A DNA stretch of 64,000 nucleotides, taken from assembly GCA_001768325.1 (NCBI GenBank), contig MENQ01000024.1:124001-188000 (forward strand), in the 5' to 3' direction. A program made the position numbers and the translations under genes. Source of the DNA: Bacteroidetes bacterium GWC2_46_850 (lineage in GTDB: Bacteria; Bacteroidota; Bacteroidia; Bacteroidales; Dysgonomonadaceae). Below are positions 1-10,033 of this stretch, piece after piece; the first letter of the stretch is position 1; each line of letters starts with the position of its first letter. The notes beneath the pieces were generated by a model. It saw only the letters and a list, made by a program, of their open reading frames with translations. It made no database searches and was not told the origin of the DNA.

Positions 1-511
1 TCAGCATAAGGGTCAGCTTCATGGCCGAATACTCTTTCCGGCCGCTGCCCCAGACGCCGATCAATAGATACATCGGTATCAGCGCCGTCTCGTAGAAAAG
101 AAACAGGGTAAACAGGTCCAGTGAGATGAAAAAACCGAAGACTCCGGTGGCAAGGAGTGAGAACCAGAGAAAAAACTCTTTGGTGAGCGGTGCCATCTTC
201 CACGAGACAAAAGTACCAGTAAAGACAATCACCGCAGAGAGGCAGAGCATCACGACCGACACACCATCTACTCCCACAGCATACTGAATGTGAAGTGGCT
301 TAAACCACGACAGGGCGGCGGTGAAGAGCATGGGATCGGTATTTCCGCTGTTACGAACAGTGATATAGTTATAAGCAAGAAAGGCTGCAAGAGTCACCAG
401 CATTGAGCTTCCGGCGACCATGATTCCCAAGACTTGCTTTCTGTTCCGTGCCACAAACAGGGCGAGGATCATCAGCAGCGGAATGAGCACAAAGAGGGAT
501 AAAAAATTCAT
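1..511 (-). CDS. nuoM: NADH-quinone oxidoreductase subunit M (N-terminal part, cut by window edge)
   Basis: This is the 5' part of a proton-pumping antiporter-like membrane subunit of complex I. The start ATG is the complement of 509-511. The frame stays open to base 1, giving about 170 residues of hydrophobic protein that begins MNFLSLFVLIPLL. It contains the charged loop PMYLLIGVWGSGRKEYSA, typical of NuoM, in which the glutamate of the preceding FFYETALIPMY helix is the conserved membrane carboxylate of the family. It follows nuoL after 24 bases and is clearly in the same operon. The remainder, and presumably nuoN, lie beyond the left edge. Confidence 0.93.
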   Translation of the reverse strand, partial: MNFLSLFVLIPLLMILALFVARNRKQVLGIMVAGSSMLVTLAAFLAYNYITVRNSGNTDPMLFTAALSWFKPLHIQYAVGVDGVSVVMLCLSAVIVFTGTFVSWKMAPLTKEFFLWFSLLATGVFGFFISLDLFTLFLFYETALIPMYLLIGVWGSGRKEYSAMKLTLML

Positions 512-535
512 ATCTCTATTTCTTTATAATCAAAT

Positions 536-2434
536 TTAAATAAACAGAATCAATACCGTGATCAGCAAGGTTCCAAAAAGGAATACCCAGGCGTACCACG
601 CTATTTCGCCGGACTGAAAGCCCCTGATCCGGATAGAAAACCAGTCGGTTGCCGTAGCCAGGCCATTGATGAAGCCATCCACCACGTGACGGTCGAACCA
701 GGCGAAAGCCCGGGAGATGCCGTTGAACAGGATCTTTTTGGTGACAAACAGATAGACCTCGTCCACGTAAAAACGATGGCTTGCAGCTTTATGAAACCCT
801 TTCAGACCGGAAGGAACTGTGGCCGGTTTCTTCGGATGCTGATACAACTTACTGGCAATGAAAATGGCCTCAAGTGCTACAACGACACTGATTACCGCCA
901 CCAGCCAGTCCATGTGTATGGTGTATGGTGCACGGTCGGCCGTCACCAACTGTCCGAAGGGGATGAATCCACCCAGCAGGGTGGGGATTGCCAGAAATAT
1001 CAGGGGGAAAGTCATCGATTTGGGCGACTCGTGGAGAGGATGTGCATGCTGCTTCTCCTTTCCCCAGAAGATAGAGTAGTATAGCCTGAACATATAGAAA
1101 GCAGTGAGTCCGGCCACCAGCGTCATCCAGATACCCAATCCCGTATTATATTGATAGGTGGCCGAGAGAATCTCATCCTTGCTGAAAAAGCCGGAGAAGG
1201 GGGGTATGCCTGCGATGGCCAGGCAAGCGGTCAGGAAGGTAAGGTGGGTAATTGGCATCTTTTTGCGTAATCCCCCCATATTTTCCATTTCATTGCTGTG
1301 CACGGCGTGAATCACTGATCCTGCCCCCAGGAACAGCAGTGCCTTGAACATGGCATGGGTAAAGAGATGGAACAGGGAAGCCATATATCCCAACCCCTCA
1401 TGTCCATCGAATTTCGAGACACCAAGTGCCACCATCATAAAGCCGATCTGGGAGATGGTGGAAAATGCCAGTACCCGTTTGATATCGGTCTGCACAATGG
1501 CAATGACCGCCGCGAACATCGATGTGAAGGCACCCACATAGGCAATCCCTTCCAGTACCTGCGGTGTAAACAGCACATAGACGGGAAAGAGCCGTGCCAC
1601 CAGGTAGACGCCGGCCACCACCATGGTGGCTGCATGGATCAATGCCGATACCGGAGTAGGGCCCTCCATCGCGTCGGGTAGCCAGATATGCAGGGGAAAC
1701 ATGGCCGATTTGCCGGCACCGCCGATAAAGATCAGTGCCATGGCCCATACCAGTGCAGAAGCGCCCAGAAATTGTGTCGAAATAGCCTGTTGAAAAACAG
1801 CACCGTTGCCCGATGTGAGCGTGCCAAAATCAAAAGTTTGCGTATAGTAGGAGAGCACCAGGATGCCGATCAGGAAAAACATATCGGCAAAGCGGGTCAC
1901 GATAAATGCTTTTTTAGCGGCCGCTACGGCAGAAGGTTTTGTATAATAGAAACCGATGAGCAGGTAGGAGGAGACGCCCACCAGCTCCCAGAAGATGTAC
2001 ATCTGAAAAATATTGGTCGACAATACCAGTCCCAGCATCGAGAAAGTAAAGAGAGACAGGAAGGCGTAGTAACGCTGAAATCCTTTTTCTCCCTTCATGT
2101 AACCCAGACTGTAGATGTGCACCATCAGCGAGACGGTGGAGATCACCACCAGCATCATCACCGAGAGCGGATCGAGCAGGATTCCCATATCGATATGCAG
2201 ATTGGCACCCATATTGAGCCAGGGCACATTCAGCGGTACCAGTGTTTGAAAAATAGCATCGACTTTTTGTGTCGTGAAGTACTCCCCTGCTGCATAAAAG
2301 GAGAGCAGTGCCACCATCAGGAGGCTTCCCGTCCCGATCATTCCCGATGTCTTGTGACTCAGTTTGTTGCCGGACAGACCCAAAAGCACGAAGGAGACCA
2401 GGGGCAGAAGTAGTATCATGAGTGTATATTCCAT
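536..2434 (-). CDS. nuoL: NADH-quinone oxidoreductase subunit L
   Basis: A 632-residue polytopic membrane protein, the distal antiporter-like proton pump of complex I. The region near residues 120-270 (FSMLGLVLSTN, WELVGVSSYLLIGFY, KSAMFPLHIWLPDAMEGPTPVSALIHAATMV in pieces) is the classic NuoL/ND5 proton_antipo core, with the conserved glutamate, lysine and histidine channel residues. A C-terminal part with the long lateral helix and a final TM helix follows. Length is normal for the family. It sits 4 bases after nuoK and 24 bases before nuoM, so it is translated from one nuo transcript. Confidence 0.97.
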   Translation of the reverse strand: MEYTLMILLLPLVSFVLLGLSGNKLSHKTSGMIGTGSLLMVALLSFYAAGEYFTTQKVDAIFQTLVPLNVPWLNMGANLHIDMGILLDPLSVMMLVVISTVSLMVHIYSLGYMKGEKGFQRYYAFLSLFTFSMLGLVLSTNIFQMYIFWELVGVSSYLLIGFYYTKPSAVAAAKKAFIVTRFADMFFLIGILVLSYYTQTFDFGTLTSGNGAVFQQAISTQFLGASALVWAMALIFIGGAGKSAMFPLHIWLPDAMEGPTPVSALIHAATMVVAGVYLVARLFPVYVLFTPQVLEGIAYVGAFTSMFAAVIAIVQTDIKRVLAFSTISQIGFMMVALGVSKFDGHEGLGYMASLFHLFTHAMFKALLFLGAGSVIHAVHSNEMENMGGLRKKMPITHLTFLTACLAIAGIPPFSGFFSKDEILSATYQYNTGLGIWMTLVAGLTAFYMFRLYYSIFWGKEKQHAHPLHESPKSMTFPLIFLAIPTLLGGFIPFGQLVTADRAPYTIHMDWLVAVISVVVALEAIFIASKLYQHPKKPATVPSGLKGFHKAASHRFYVDEVYLFVTKKILFNGISRAFAWFDRHVVDGFINGLATATDWFSIRIRGFQSGEIAWYAWVFLFGTLLITVLILFI

Positions 2435-2438
2435 GCGT

Positions 2439-2774
2439 CTATCCTTTCATCTTTTTGAGGTTATCCACTTCGGCATTTCCAAAATTCCGGTATACGTTGA
2501 TGATGATGGCGATGGCCACCGCAGTCTCACAAGCTGCAATGGCAATAGTGAACAATGCAAAAAACATACCCTCCATCTCACCGGGATAGAGATACCGGTT
2601 AAATACCGCAAAATTAATATCGGCGGCATTGAGTATCAGCTCCACAGAAATAAGTATCATCATTAAGTTCCTGCGGGTGAAGAAGCCGTAGATACCGGCA
2701 AAAAACATGATCAGGCTCACCAGCTGATAAGCCAGTACCGGTACTCCTGTATTATTGATCAGTAGTTCTCCCAT
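2439..2774 (-). CDS. nuoK: NADH-quinone oxidoreductase subunit K
   Basis: A 111-residue, three-helix membrane subunit of complex I (MrpC/ND4L type). The family hallmarks are visible: the NLMMILISVELILNAADINF segment (part of it given here) carries the conserved membrane glutamate, and AIAACETAVAIAI carries the second one. The start lies 2 bases after the nuoJ stop, indicating translational coupling. The reading frame ends MKG before TAG. The length is slightly above the usual ~100 residues because of a short N-terminal extension. Confidence 0.96.
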   Translation of the reverse strand: MGELLINNTGVPVLAYQLVSLIMFFAGIYGFFTRRNLMMILISVELILNAADINFAVFNRYLYPGEMEGMFFALFTIAIAACETAVAIAIIINVYRNFGNAEVDNLKKMKG

Positions 2775-2776
2775 AT

Positions 2777-3316
2777 TTATAGTTCCGTCTCGTTTGGTTC
2801 ATTCTTTTCTGTCTTCGTTTTCCGGGCAATCAGTATGGCACCCACAATGCAGGCAAGCAGCAGGATGCTCATCATCTCGAATGAGAGTAAATACTGCTGT
2901 TTTCCCGTTCCCAGCATGGCGGTACCAATTTGCTGCATGGTCGGTTCCTCCTTGCCGGCAAACCGGACTATCCCGATGGTATTATTCAGGATAATCTCAC
3001 CACATAACAACAGCCCTGCAACCGATAGCAGCAAAGACAAACGAACTCTCCAGCCCTGTTTGATACTGACGTTGTTGCCTGGCTTGTGAGTGAGAAAGAT
3101 GGCCATGATAAACAGCACCATGATTCCGCCGGCATAGACTGATACCTGCACGGCAAACAGGAAATAATAACCCAGCAGCATGTAGAGTCCGGCAGTGGCC
3201 AGTAGCACAAACAACAGGTATGTGGCCGAGCGGACAATCCGTTTGCTTGTCACTGCCAGAATCGAAAAGACTGTGACCACAATGGCCAGCAGATAAAATA
3301 TAATTTGTTCTGTCAT
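2777..3316 (-). CDS. nuoJ: NADH-quinone oxidoreductase subunit J
   Basis: A 179-residue membrane subunit of complex I (ND6 type), with five hydrophobic segments and the conserved motif YAGGIMVLFIMAIFL in TM3, the pi-bulge helix of ND6-like subunits. The C-terminal tail is charged (RKTKTEKNEPNETEL). The start ATG overlaps the nuoI stop by four bases (ATGA), so it is coupled to nuoI. nuoK follows after two bases. Confidence 0.95.
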   Translation of the reverse strand: MTEQIIFYLLAIVVTVFSILAVTSKRIVRSATYLLFVLLATAGLYMLLGYYFLFAVQVSVYAGGIMVLFIMAIFLTHKPGNNVSIKQGWRVRLSLLLSVAGLLLCGEIILNNTIGIVRFAGKEEPTMQQIGTAMLGTGKQQYLLSFEMMSILLLACIVGAILIARKTKTEKNEPNETEL

Positions 3317-3831
3317 GCTTCTTTATTTTCTTTTTTTGCGGATGTGTCAAGGGTGGATGCTTCCTTCTTTCTGTCGCGCAGCTTCGATCCTTCATGATTG
3401 AGGCGATGCAAAAGCTTGCTTTTGTCGAATACTGCTCCCTCAAAGTCGTTGTTGAAGATAATGGCGTCAGACGGGCAGGTGATCACGCACAGATTGCAGA
3501 AGGTACAACTTCCGTAGTCCCAGAGGTGCTTATCCAGTATCTTCTTTTTTTTGCCATCTTCGGTGTCTATCGACGACGAAGTCACCTGGATGGTACCATT
3601 CGGGCAGTTGATCATGCAAATGCCGCAGGCAGTGCAGGCGTGTTCGTTATTTTCGTCGTGCGGCATGATCAGCTCCGAACGCCAGCGGTCCGAGATGACC
3701 AGCGTTTTTCTGTTTTCCGGATACTCCATCGTGACCTTGGGTGTCAGCAGCTCCTTCCAGGTGACGATCATTCCCCCTGCGAGCGATCTCAGGGCGGTGA
3801 AGATACCTCCTATATATTGTATAAACTTCAT
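3313..3831 (-). CDS. nuoI: NADH-quinone oxidoreductase subunit I, two [4Fe-4S] ferredoxin domain
   Basis: A 172-residue peripheral-arm subunit that passes electrons through clusters N6a and N6b towards NuoB. Two complete binding motifs are visible: CTACGICMINCP at residues 66-77 and CTFCNLCVITCP at 109-120. The N-terminal amphipathic stretch (about residues 1-30) fits membrane contact. The tail after residue 150 is lysine and glutamate rich and probably disordered. It lies 34 bases after nuoH and overlaps nuoJ by 4 bases. Confidence 0.97.
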   Translation of the reverse strand: MKFIQYIGGIFTALRSLAGGMIVTWKELLTPKVTMEYPENRKTLVISDRWRSELIMPHDENNEHACTACGICMINCPNGTIQVTSSSIDTEDGKKKKILDKHLWDYGSCTFCNLCVITCPSDAIIFNNDFEGAVFDKSKLLHRLNHEGSKLRDRKKEASTLDTSAKKENKEA

Positions 3832-3865
3832 ATCAGTTTGAACTTACGCTGTTGGATTAAACATA

Positions 3866-4990
3866 TTATTTACCGAATAGGGCCGGAAAAAGATCTGTCA
3901 GTGTGAATCCCGACAAGACAATTACCACCATCACCAGCAGGTTTGCCAGGTTTATGGGTAGCAGGTATTTCCACTCCAGATTCAGCAGCAGGTCAATACG
4001 CAGCCGCGGAAAGGACCAGCGTACCCACAAACTGAAAAACATCAGCAAACCTGCTTTTCCAAAGAACCATGCCCAGGAGGGGATGTACCACATTACCTGA
4101 TTGAATGCCTCCCAGCCTTTTATCTGCACGGGCATCCATCCTCCCAGGAAGACTGTGGCGGCTACGGCGGCCACGATGAACATGTTGAGATACTCTGACA
4201 GGTAGAAAAAACCGAACTGTAATCCGGAGTATTCGGTGTGATAACCTGCGGTGAGTTCCGACTCGGCTTCGGGAAGGTCGAAGGGGCCACGGTTGGTCTC
4301 GGCATGGCCAGAGATCAGGTAGATGAGGAACGCGATCATCGCCGGCAGGTGTCCGTTAAACAGATTCCAGCAGTATCGCTGACCCTCAATGATCTCGGAG
4401 AACTGCATGCTCCCGCTCAGCACCACGATGGTCATCAGGGAAAATCCGGCTGAGAGCTCATAGCTGATAAACTGGGCTCCGCTGCGCATGGCGCCGATCA
4501 TGGAGTATTTGTTGTTGCTCGACCATCCCGCCAGCAATATACCGATGATCCCCAGTGATGATACTGCCAGCAGGTAGAATACCCCGATATTAAAATCGAG
4601 CGCGTGCAAGTTCATTCCAAAGGGAAGTGCTCCGAATGCAAGGACAGAGGCTACAATCACAAAAAATGGAGCCGCATAGAACAGTAGTTTGTCCGCCTTA
4701 TTTATCTGGATGACCTCCTTGATCAGGATCTTGATCATGTCGGCCAGTGACTGGATGACACCATACTTGCCCAGCCTGTTTGGGCCCAGCCGTGCCTGGA
4801 AGAAGGCGGCCACCTTGCGCTCAATATATATGAGCGACAGCGCAATAAGGGTATATGCCGCGAGGATCAGAATTCCCACCAGTATGCCTTTCACAAGAAC
4901 AGTCCACCCCGGGGTGAGGTTGCCCTGCAAGAAATTGTCAATCGCCGCAAGGAGTTTAGTCAACTCCAGGGGCTGTGAATAAATCAGCAT
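3866..4990 (-). CDS. nuoH: NADH-quinone oxidoreductase subunit H
   Basis: A 374-residue membrane subunit with eight or more helices that, with NuoB and NuoD, forms the quinone chamber of complex I. Conserved blocks visible are [20 protein letters not shown] (residues about 56-75), the loop [22 protein letters not shown] (given in part), rich in acidic residues and near the quinone site, and the C-terminal [12 protein letters not shown]. Length is typical or slightly long. It lies between nuoCD (42 bases upstream) and nuoI (34 bases downstream). Confidence 0.97.
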   Translation of the reverse strand: MLIYSQPLELTKLLAAIDNFLQGNLTPGWTVLVKGILVGILILAAYTLIALSLIYIERKVAAFFQARLGPNRLGKYGVIQSLADMIKILIKEVIQINKADKLLFYAAPFFVIVASVLAFGALPFGMNLHALDFNIGVFYLLAVSSLGIIGILLAGWSSNNKYSMIGAMRSGAQFISYELSAGFSLMTIVVLSGSMQFSEIIEGQRYCWNLFNGHLPAMIAFLIYLISGHAETNRGPFDLPEAESELTAGYHTEYSGLQFGFFYLSEYLNMFIVAAVAATVFLGGWMPVQIKGWEAFNQVMWYIPSWAWFFGKAGLLMFFSLWVRWSFPRLRIDLLLNLEWKYLLPINLANLLVMVVIVLSGFTLTDLFPALFGK

Positions 4991-5032
4991 CGTGTTTAAT
5001 CGGTTTAATTTCCTTTATTTTGTTATCTGTCT

Positions 5033-6691
5033 CTACCGGTCGATGTCGGGTATCACAAAGTCCATGGATCCGGTGATACCGATAAGGTCTGAGAGAAAGG
5101 CTCCCTGGCTAATCAGAGGGATTACTGAAACGGCCGACAGCGAGGGAGAGCGAAATTTTACACGGGAAGGATTCTTGTCGCCACTACTTTCTATGAATAC
5201 ACCAAACTCGCCTTTTCCCGTTTCCACACTCTGAAAGAATTGTCCCGCGGGAATACGGATAATCGGTTTTACTTTGGCGCATACTTCGCCGGAAGGAATA
5301 TTGTCGATCAGCTGCTCAATGATATGAAGCGACTCTTCTATTTCATCGAGCCTGTTTAGATAGCGTGCATAAGAATCTCCTTCGGTGCGCACAATCTCCT
5401 TGAATTCTACCTGGTCATACAGTGCATAGGGCTTGTACCTGCGCACATCGCATGACCATCCCGAAGCCCTTCCGGCAGGACCGGTGACACCATAGCTGAT
5501 GGCATCCTCACGGCTCAGTAGTCCGATATGGACCATCCGCCCCAGGGCAATGGCATTGTGTGAAAAGAAATCGTCATACTCCTTCAGCCTTCTGCGCATA
5601 TAAGGGATGAAAGCTTTCACATCTTTCTGAAAGTCAGGATAGATGTCGAACATGACTCCTCCCACCACATTTTGGTTGATGATGAGCCGGCCACCGCAGG
5701 TTTTGTCAAAAATATCGAGTACGTGTTCCCGTTCGCGCATACCATAAATGAACGCAGTGGTCGCGCCCAGGTCGTTGCAATGCGTGGCCCAGGCGAGCAG
5801 GTGCGAGCTGATGCGTTGCAACTCATCCATGATGGTGCGGATATACTGCGCCCGTTCGGGCACTTCTATTTCTGCAGCTTTCTCAATGCACATGCAGAGG
5901 GCATGGCGATTGATGTTGGCCGAGAGGTAGTCGAGGCGGTCTGTCAGATGCAGCATCTGGGGGTAGGTCATGCTTTCACACAACTTCTCAATTCCGCGAT
6001 GGATATACCCACTGTGGACATCTATTTTTTTTACAATCTCTCCGTCGAGCGATGTCCTGAAGTGCATCACACCGTGTGTGGAAGGATGCTGGGGACCGAT
6101 GTTCACGATGTAGTCCTCTTCTCCGAAGACAGCCACACTTTCTTCAATCAGCTCTCCATCTCTTTCCACGATGTGGGGTGCCACGTCGATGATCTCGCTG
6201 CTGACCACGGTCTCCGGGTTCAGCTTGGGATCATGAACATAGTCCTTCCTGAAGGGAAATCCCTTCCACTGATCGTTTAACAGGAAACGGCGCATGTCGG
6301 GATTGTTGATAAAGCGAATGCCAAACAGTGCGTATATTTCCCGCTCGTTCAGATGGGCCGTCCCGTAAAGGTCGGTGACCGAATAAAGGAGCGGATTATC
6401 CCGGTCGGCCGTGGCAGTAATGACAATTACCTCCCTTGTAAGGTCGACCGATGAGGAGAGCTGGTAGATCGCACCCAGCCGGTCACCCCAGTCCATTCCG
6501 ACCAGGCTGATCAGATAATCGAAACAAAGGGTTTCGTTCCCGTAGAGTGCCTCAATCACGGGATGCAGCTGATCCGGCCTCACGGTGACGGTGAGCCTTT
6601 GCTTTGCTTCAATCTGCGCATCGGGAGCGATTTGTTGTATGAGTTGTGTGATTTCGTTCATTGCGGTGTCGTATGCGTCACGATTATTCAT
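5033..6691 (-). CDS. nuoCD: NADH-quinone oxidoreductase subunit C/D fusion
   Basis: A 552-residue fused subunit. Residues 1 to about 155 are the NuoC (30 kDa) domain, with the family motif [19 protein letters not shown]. Residues from about 190 are the NuoD (49 kDa) domain, with [14 protein letters not shown] and [18 protein letters not shown] chose the start at 6691 (MNNRDAYD) because the frame extending to 6784 lies inside nuoB and its extra residues are basic and unlike NuoC. With this start the gene overlaps the nuoB stop by 8 bases. Fused CD is common in several phyla, Bacteroidetes included. Confidence 0.95.
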   Translation of the reverse strand: MNNRDAYDTAMNEITQLIQQIAPDAQIEAKQRLTVTVRPDQLHPVIEALYGNETLCFDYLISLVGMDWGDRLGAIYQLSSSVDLTREVIVITATADRDNPLLYSVTDLYGTAHLNEREIYALFGIRFINNPDMRRFLLNDQWKGFPFRKDYVHDPKLNPETVVSSEIIDVAPHIVERDGELIEESVAVFGEEDYIVNIGPQHPSTHGVMHFRTSLDGEIVKKIDVHSGYIHRGIEKLCESMTYPQMLHLTDRLDYLSANINRHALCMCIEKAAEIEVPERAQYIRTIMDELQRISSHLLAWATHCNDLGATTAFIYGMREREHVLDIFDKTCGGRLIINQNVVGGVMFDIYPDFQKDVKAFIPYMRRRLKEYDDFFSHNAIALGRMVHIGLLSREDAISYGVTGPAGRASGWSCDVRRYKPYALYDQVEFKEIVRTEGDSYARYLNRLDEIEESLHIIEQLIDNIPSGEVCAKVKPIIRIPAGQFFQSVETGKGEFGVFIESSGDKNPSRVKFRSPSLSAVSVIPLISQGAFLSDLIGITGSMDFVIPDIDR

Positions 6692-7328
6692 TGTCAAAAT
6701 CAATCTGCGGATCAATGGTTTCACCCGTCTCCGGATGAACAAGCGTTTCGGGACGATAGTTTCTTTTGATCCTTTTGTTGCCAAAGAACCGTTCTATCTT
6801 TACCTTTCTTTGTAGTTGCAGCAACCCGTAGAACAATGATTCGGGACGTGGGGGACACCCGGGGATGTATACATCTACGGGTACAATCCGGTCCACACCC
6901 TGTATCACATTGTATGAATTTAGAAAAGGACCTCCCGAAATGGAGCAGGCTCCCATGGCCACCACATATTTTGGTTCGGCCATCTGGTCATATACCCTGC
7001 GGAGCAGGGGCGCCATCTTGTTGACGATGGTACCGGCGACGACCATCACGTCGGCCTGACGCGGACTGTTGCGAGTGACCTCCATCCCGAAACGGGAAAG
7101 GTCGTAATGCGCCGACGCCGCAGCCATGAACTCAATGCCACAGCAGCTTGTCGCAAAAGCGATGGGCCACAGTGAGTTGGAACGTCCCCAGTCGATCAGC
7201 TGATCGAGCTTGCCGACGATCACACTGCCTCCTGCCTTTTTTAATTCATCGATGTAGAGCTGCAGGGTGTCGTTGTCCTTGAACTCTTCTGCCGGAAATG
7301 CTTTTATTTTGATGTCGTTGACTTCCAT
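6684..7328 (-). CDS. nuoB: NADH-quinone oxidoreductase subunit B
   Basis: A 214-residue subunit carrying the terminal [4Fe-4S] cluster N2. The ligand pattern is present: tandem cysteines in CCGIEF at 62-63, GACSISGG (C128) and PGCPPRPE (C158). The frame remains open to 7547, but the start is placed at 7328 (MEVNDIKIK) because the upstream part lies antiparallel to nothing and out of frame within nuoA. The chosen start overlaps the nuoA stop by 25 bases. The C-terminal tail (about residues 190-214) is charged. Confidence 0.96.
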   Translation of the reverse strand: MEVNDIKIKAFPAEEFKDNDTLQLYIDELKKAGGSVIVGKLDQLIDWGRSNSLWPIAFATSCCGIEFMAAASAHYDLSRFGMEVTRNSPRQADVMVVAGTIVNKMAPLLRRVYDQMAEPKYVVAMGACSISGGPFLNSYNVIQGVDRIVPVDVYIPGCPPRPESLFYGLLQLQRKVKIERFFGNKRIKRNYRPETLVHPETGETIDPQIDFDNE

Positions 7329-7672
7329 TCCAATACTCCTTTCTTCCAAGCATAGGCGAGGCCAAGGCTCAGAATTACGATAAACATGAGAATACTTGCC
7401 AGTCCTGTCATTCCAAGGCTGCGGACAACGGTAGCCCAGGGAAATAAAAAGATGATCTCTACATCGAACATCAGAAACAGAATGGCGTACAAATAATAAC
7501 CCACTCTGAACTGCATCCACGATGTACCGTGTGTGGGAAGCCCGCACTCATAGGGTTCTCCTTTCTGGAAGTTGACCGATTTCGGGGAAATCAGCAACGC
7601 TACCCCAAGTCCGAGTGCAACAAGCGTTATTCCTGCCAGGAGAACGACAAGAAAAAATGAAGATTCTGTCAT
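7304..7672 (-). CDS. nuoA: NADH-quinone oxidoreductase subunit A
   Basis: A 122-residue, three-helix membrane subunit (ND3 type) and the first gene of the nuo operon. It shows the conserved loop [16 protein letters not shown], with the quinone-site cysteine in YECG, and the second-helix motif [22 protein letters not shown] (given here as a description of residues about 60-81). No nuoE, nuoF or nuoG is present between nuoA and nuoM, so the operon resembles the 11-subunit complex I known in Bacteroidetes, whose electron donor is not settled. Confidence 0.96.
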   Translation of the reverse strand: MTESSFFLVVLLAGITLVALGLGVALLISPKSVNFQKGEPYECGLPTHGTSWMQFRVGYYLYAILFLMFDVEIIFLFPWATVVRSLGMTGLASILMFIVILSLGLAYAWKKGVLEWKSTTSK

Positions 7673-7944
7673 AAATGATTTAATGTATCAGAAAAATTGT
7701 GATTTCAAAAAGCAGTGCAAAGGTCGGGTATTCGGATAAAAAGTGTATTTGATTACCTACAACACAGATACGATAGCATGTTGTAATGCATACTACAAAT
7801 CCGGTAGGATTGCTGTTTATGGGATACTACAAATATACCATGGTGTGTTTTAATTTTCACGTTTTGAGTTAGATAGAGATGTTGTGTTGGTTTTTAAGGT
7901 TCTGGTTGCCTTTTAATGTGTCTGGCGTTAGATTTCAGTATGCA

Positions 7945-8478
7945 TCAAACAAATGATCTGATATACATATAGAGATCTGTAGAAGGTTTTAGTTGCAATT
8001 TTTTTCGGAGACGGCTTTTATTGGTCTGTACCGAGCGGTGTTGAATAAAGGTATATTCGGCAATTTCTTTTGAAGAGAAGTTTAAAAAGATCATCGCACA
8101 AAGCGATAATTCTGATGTCAACAATCCGGGATGTTTTTGCAGTATTCGTCGGGTAAAATCGGAGTATACTTCAGTAAATCGCTTCAGAAACAGGGGATCG
8201 TTGTGTATGGCGAGCTCACGTATCTCTTCAAAGTAGTGGTCGATTACGGGTTCAGCATCATACCTTGTGATGGTTTTTTTGTCTTCTTCCTGATGCTCCT
8301 TCCTCGATTTTCGGGAGGCATAAAAAATCAATGCTCCCTTGGGTAACAGTGTCAGAAAGAAGATAACAAGAACTATAAACAGGCCACCCGTCACTTCAAC
8401 TTTCAACAAGGATGCAGATGATACAGCGGTGAATATGAAAGAAGAAACCCTAATGGAGAGAGAACAGACCAGATGCAT
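7945..8478 (-). CDS. Membrane-anchored LuxR-like HTH regulator
   Basis: A 177-residue protein. One strong membrane helix lies at about residues 32-50 (GLFIVLVIFFLTLLPKGAL), followed by a charged linker. The C-terminal 70 residues read as the HTH found at the end of many Bacteroidetes TPR/HTH regulators (LCAMIFLNFSSKEIAEYTF, QHRSVQTNKSRLRKKLQL). Those relatives usually carry periplasmic TPR repeats before the helix, but this protein has none, so it is either a short form or the remaining 3' part of one. It lies 25 bases after the DUF4270 gene and 272 bases before nuoA, on the same strand. Its target is unknown. Confidence 0.7.
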   Translation of the reverse strand: MHLVCSLSIRVSSFIFTAVSSASLLKVEVTGGLFIVLVIFFLTLLPKGALIFYASRKSRKEHQEEDKKTITRYDAEPVIDHYFEEIRELAIHNDPLFLKRFTEVYSDFTRRILQKHPGLLTSELSLCAMIFLNFSSKEIAEYTFIQHRSVQTNKSRLRKKLQLKPSTDLYMYIRSFV

Positions 8479-8503
8479 TTAAAAATAAACTTGATTCTTC
8501 CGT

Positions 8504-9898
8504 CTAAAAATTACTGAATATGAGTTCCAGCTTCAGGTTCCCGCGACGTTTATCGAGCATCACGGCTGTTGGCCACATCTGGTTTTGCAGTGCTGTGAGT
8601 ACGCTGGTTGCCTGCGAATAGTAGCTTTGTTGCGTGGTGGTGAACGTTGCATCCACAGGGATCAGATAGTAGACCAGATCGAAAGCAGCACCATCATGTT
8701 CCTGGTTGTAATGGTTGATCATCGTGGAGATGTTGTTGAACTTGTAGGAATAGGTGGTTGCGTCGAATTTCGATGAGATGAAGCTGGTTACGTTGTCGAT
8801 GAGTTTACGTTGTTCAAAGAAACCGTTTAATGAGTCTTTGTTGACCAGCAGCAGATAGTCGGGCGGACTGATTTTCACCATGGGATTTTCAGATGCATCG
8901 GGTATCGCATACACTGTAAAATTGGCCAGATTCAACGCCTGTGATTTGATCTTGTTGTTCAATTCGGATAAGGGGAAAGTAATCTCGGTGTTGACCCCTG
9001 CCGGACTTTTCACGTATGTGTGGGTGTCGTTTTCACCCAGCAACTGGCTGTTGTTGTTCTGGATATAATTGAGCTGGGTCACCTCGGGGGTAATATTCAG
9101 CCCCAAAGCTGTATTCCGGATGGTGTCCTGATTGGTAGAGGATCCATTTTTATCGAGATAGTGATAATGAACGTAGAGCGAAGTGACGTCCACTTTCACA
9201 ATGGTGCTATTACCGAAGGTTGTGGTAAAATACAAACCCTTGAAAAACTCCCGGAAGGTATCCGCATTCACCATCTTTCCGTGTCCCGGTTTGTTGTATT
9301 CGTCCAGAAAGCTTTCACCCAATGTCTTGGGTAGCTTTACGATGATATCATATATGTTGTAGGTGACAGTGGAATAATCCGATGCCGTATAGGATCCTGT
9401 TCTGTAGGTGGAATTTTTACCCGAGAATACCTGTTTGCCGAGGGGAGCCGACAGGTTGGCATAATCTGCCGGATCGATGTGGGTATATTTATCCACCCCT
9501 TTGAGTGATTTGTTGACTTCGTATACCGACAACTCCATGGGTGCCAGTGAGTCGCCCATCATGGTGGTGTAGGAAACCATCACCCGCACCGAGTCGATAT
9601 TGGCACCCTCTTTAAAGCCGGCGCCTTCGGGAAAATAAAACTCACCGATGTAGGAAGACCGGACGGTTCCGAATACGGGATCGGCATATTCGCCCAATAC
9701 CGGGTATTTTGTTCTGCTGTAAACGGAATCTACCTGTACTGTACGTGCCAGTAGGTCGAGCGTGTCGACTCCCGGCTCCAGCCGGTCCTTGCCGGGCTGT
9801 ATGGTGAATCCCACCTGATCCAGCGTATCGTTACAGGAGAGGGTGAAGATCACCACAAAGATCAGGAATAGCCCTTTTATTAAGGAATTGCGCTTCAT
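8504..9898 (-). CDS. DUF4270 family lipoprotein
   Basis: A 464-residue predicted outer-membrane lipoprotein. The start at 9898 (MKRNSLIKG) puts a normal lipoprotein signal at the N-terminus with lipobox TLSC and cysteine near residue 22. The upstream alternative at 9937 adds 13 residues before the signal and is unlikely. The region QVGFTIQPGKDRLEPGVDTL and following beta-strand-rich sequence match the DUF4270 family of Bacteroidetes. Family function is not known. In related genomes it is often next to a glycogen-synthase-like gene, as here (10034-10852), which suggests a cell-envelope or polysaccharide connection, by inference only. Confidence 0.85.
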   Translation of the reverse strand: MKRNSLIKGLFLIFVVIFTLSCNDTLDQVGFTIQPGKDRLEPGVDTLDLLARTVQVDSVYSRTKYPVLGEYADPVFGTVRSSYIGEFYFPEGAGFKEGANIDSVRVMVSYTTMMGDSLAPMELSVYEVNKSLKGVDKYTHIDPADYANLSAPLGKQVFSGKNSTYRTGSYTASDYSTVTYNIYDIIVKLPKTLGESFLDEYNKPGHGKMVNADTFREFFKGLYFTTTFGNSTIVKVDVTSLYVHYHYLDKNGSSTNQDTIRNTALGLNITPEVTQLNYIQNNNSQLLGENDTHTYVKSPAGVNTEITFPLSELNNKIKSQALNLANFTVYAIPDASENPMVKISPPDYLLLVNKDSLNGFFEQRKLIDNVTSFISSKFDATTYSYKFNNISTMINHYNQEHDGAAFDLVYYLIPVDATFTTTQQSYYSQATSVLTALQNQMWPTAVMLDKRRGNLKLELIFSNF

Positions 9899-10033
9899 TC
9901 GTTGCAAGAAGTTTGATTTTGAGCCGCAAATATCCAAAAAAAAACATTCAAATGAAAGATGTTGAATTGCTTTCTTCTCTTTTTTAATGATATTTGGGTT
10001 TAACTACAATAAAAAAACGAATCGTTCGTGTCT

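Noticed and set aside
6692-6784. N-terminal extension of nuoCD
   Set aside because: It lies within nuoB and has no likeness to NuoC; ATG at 6691 is normal.
7329-7547. N-terminal extension of nuoB
   Set aside because: It lies within nuoA in another frame; family proteins start at the ATG at 7328.
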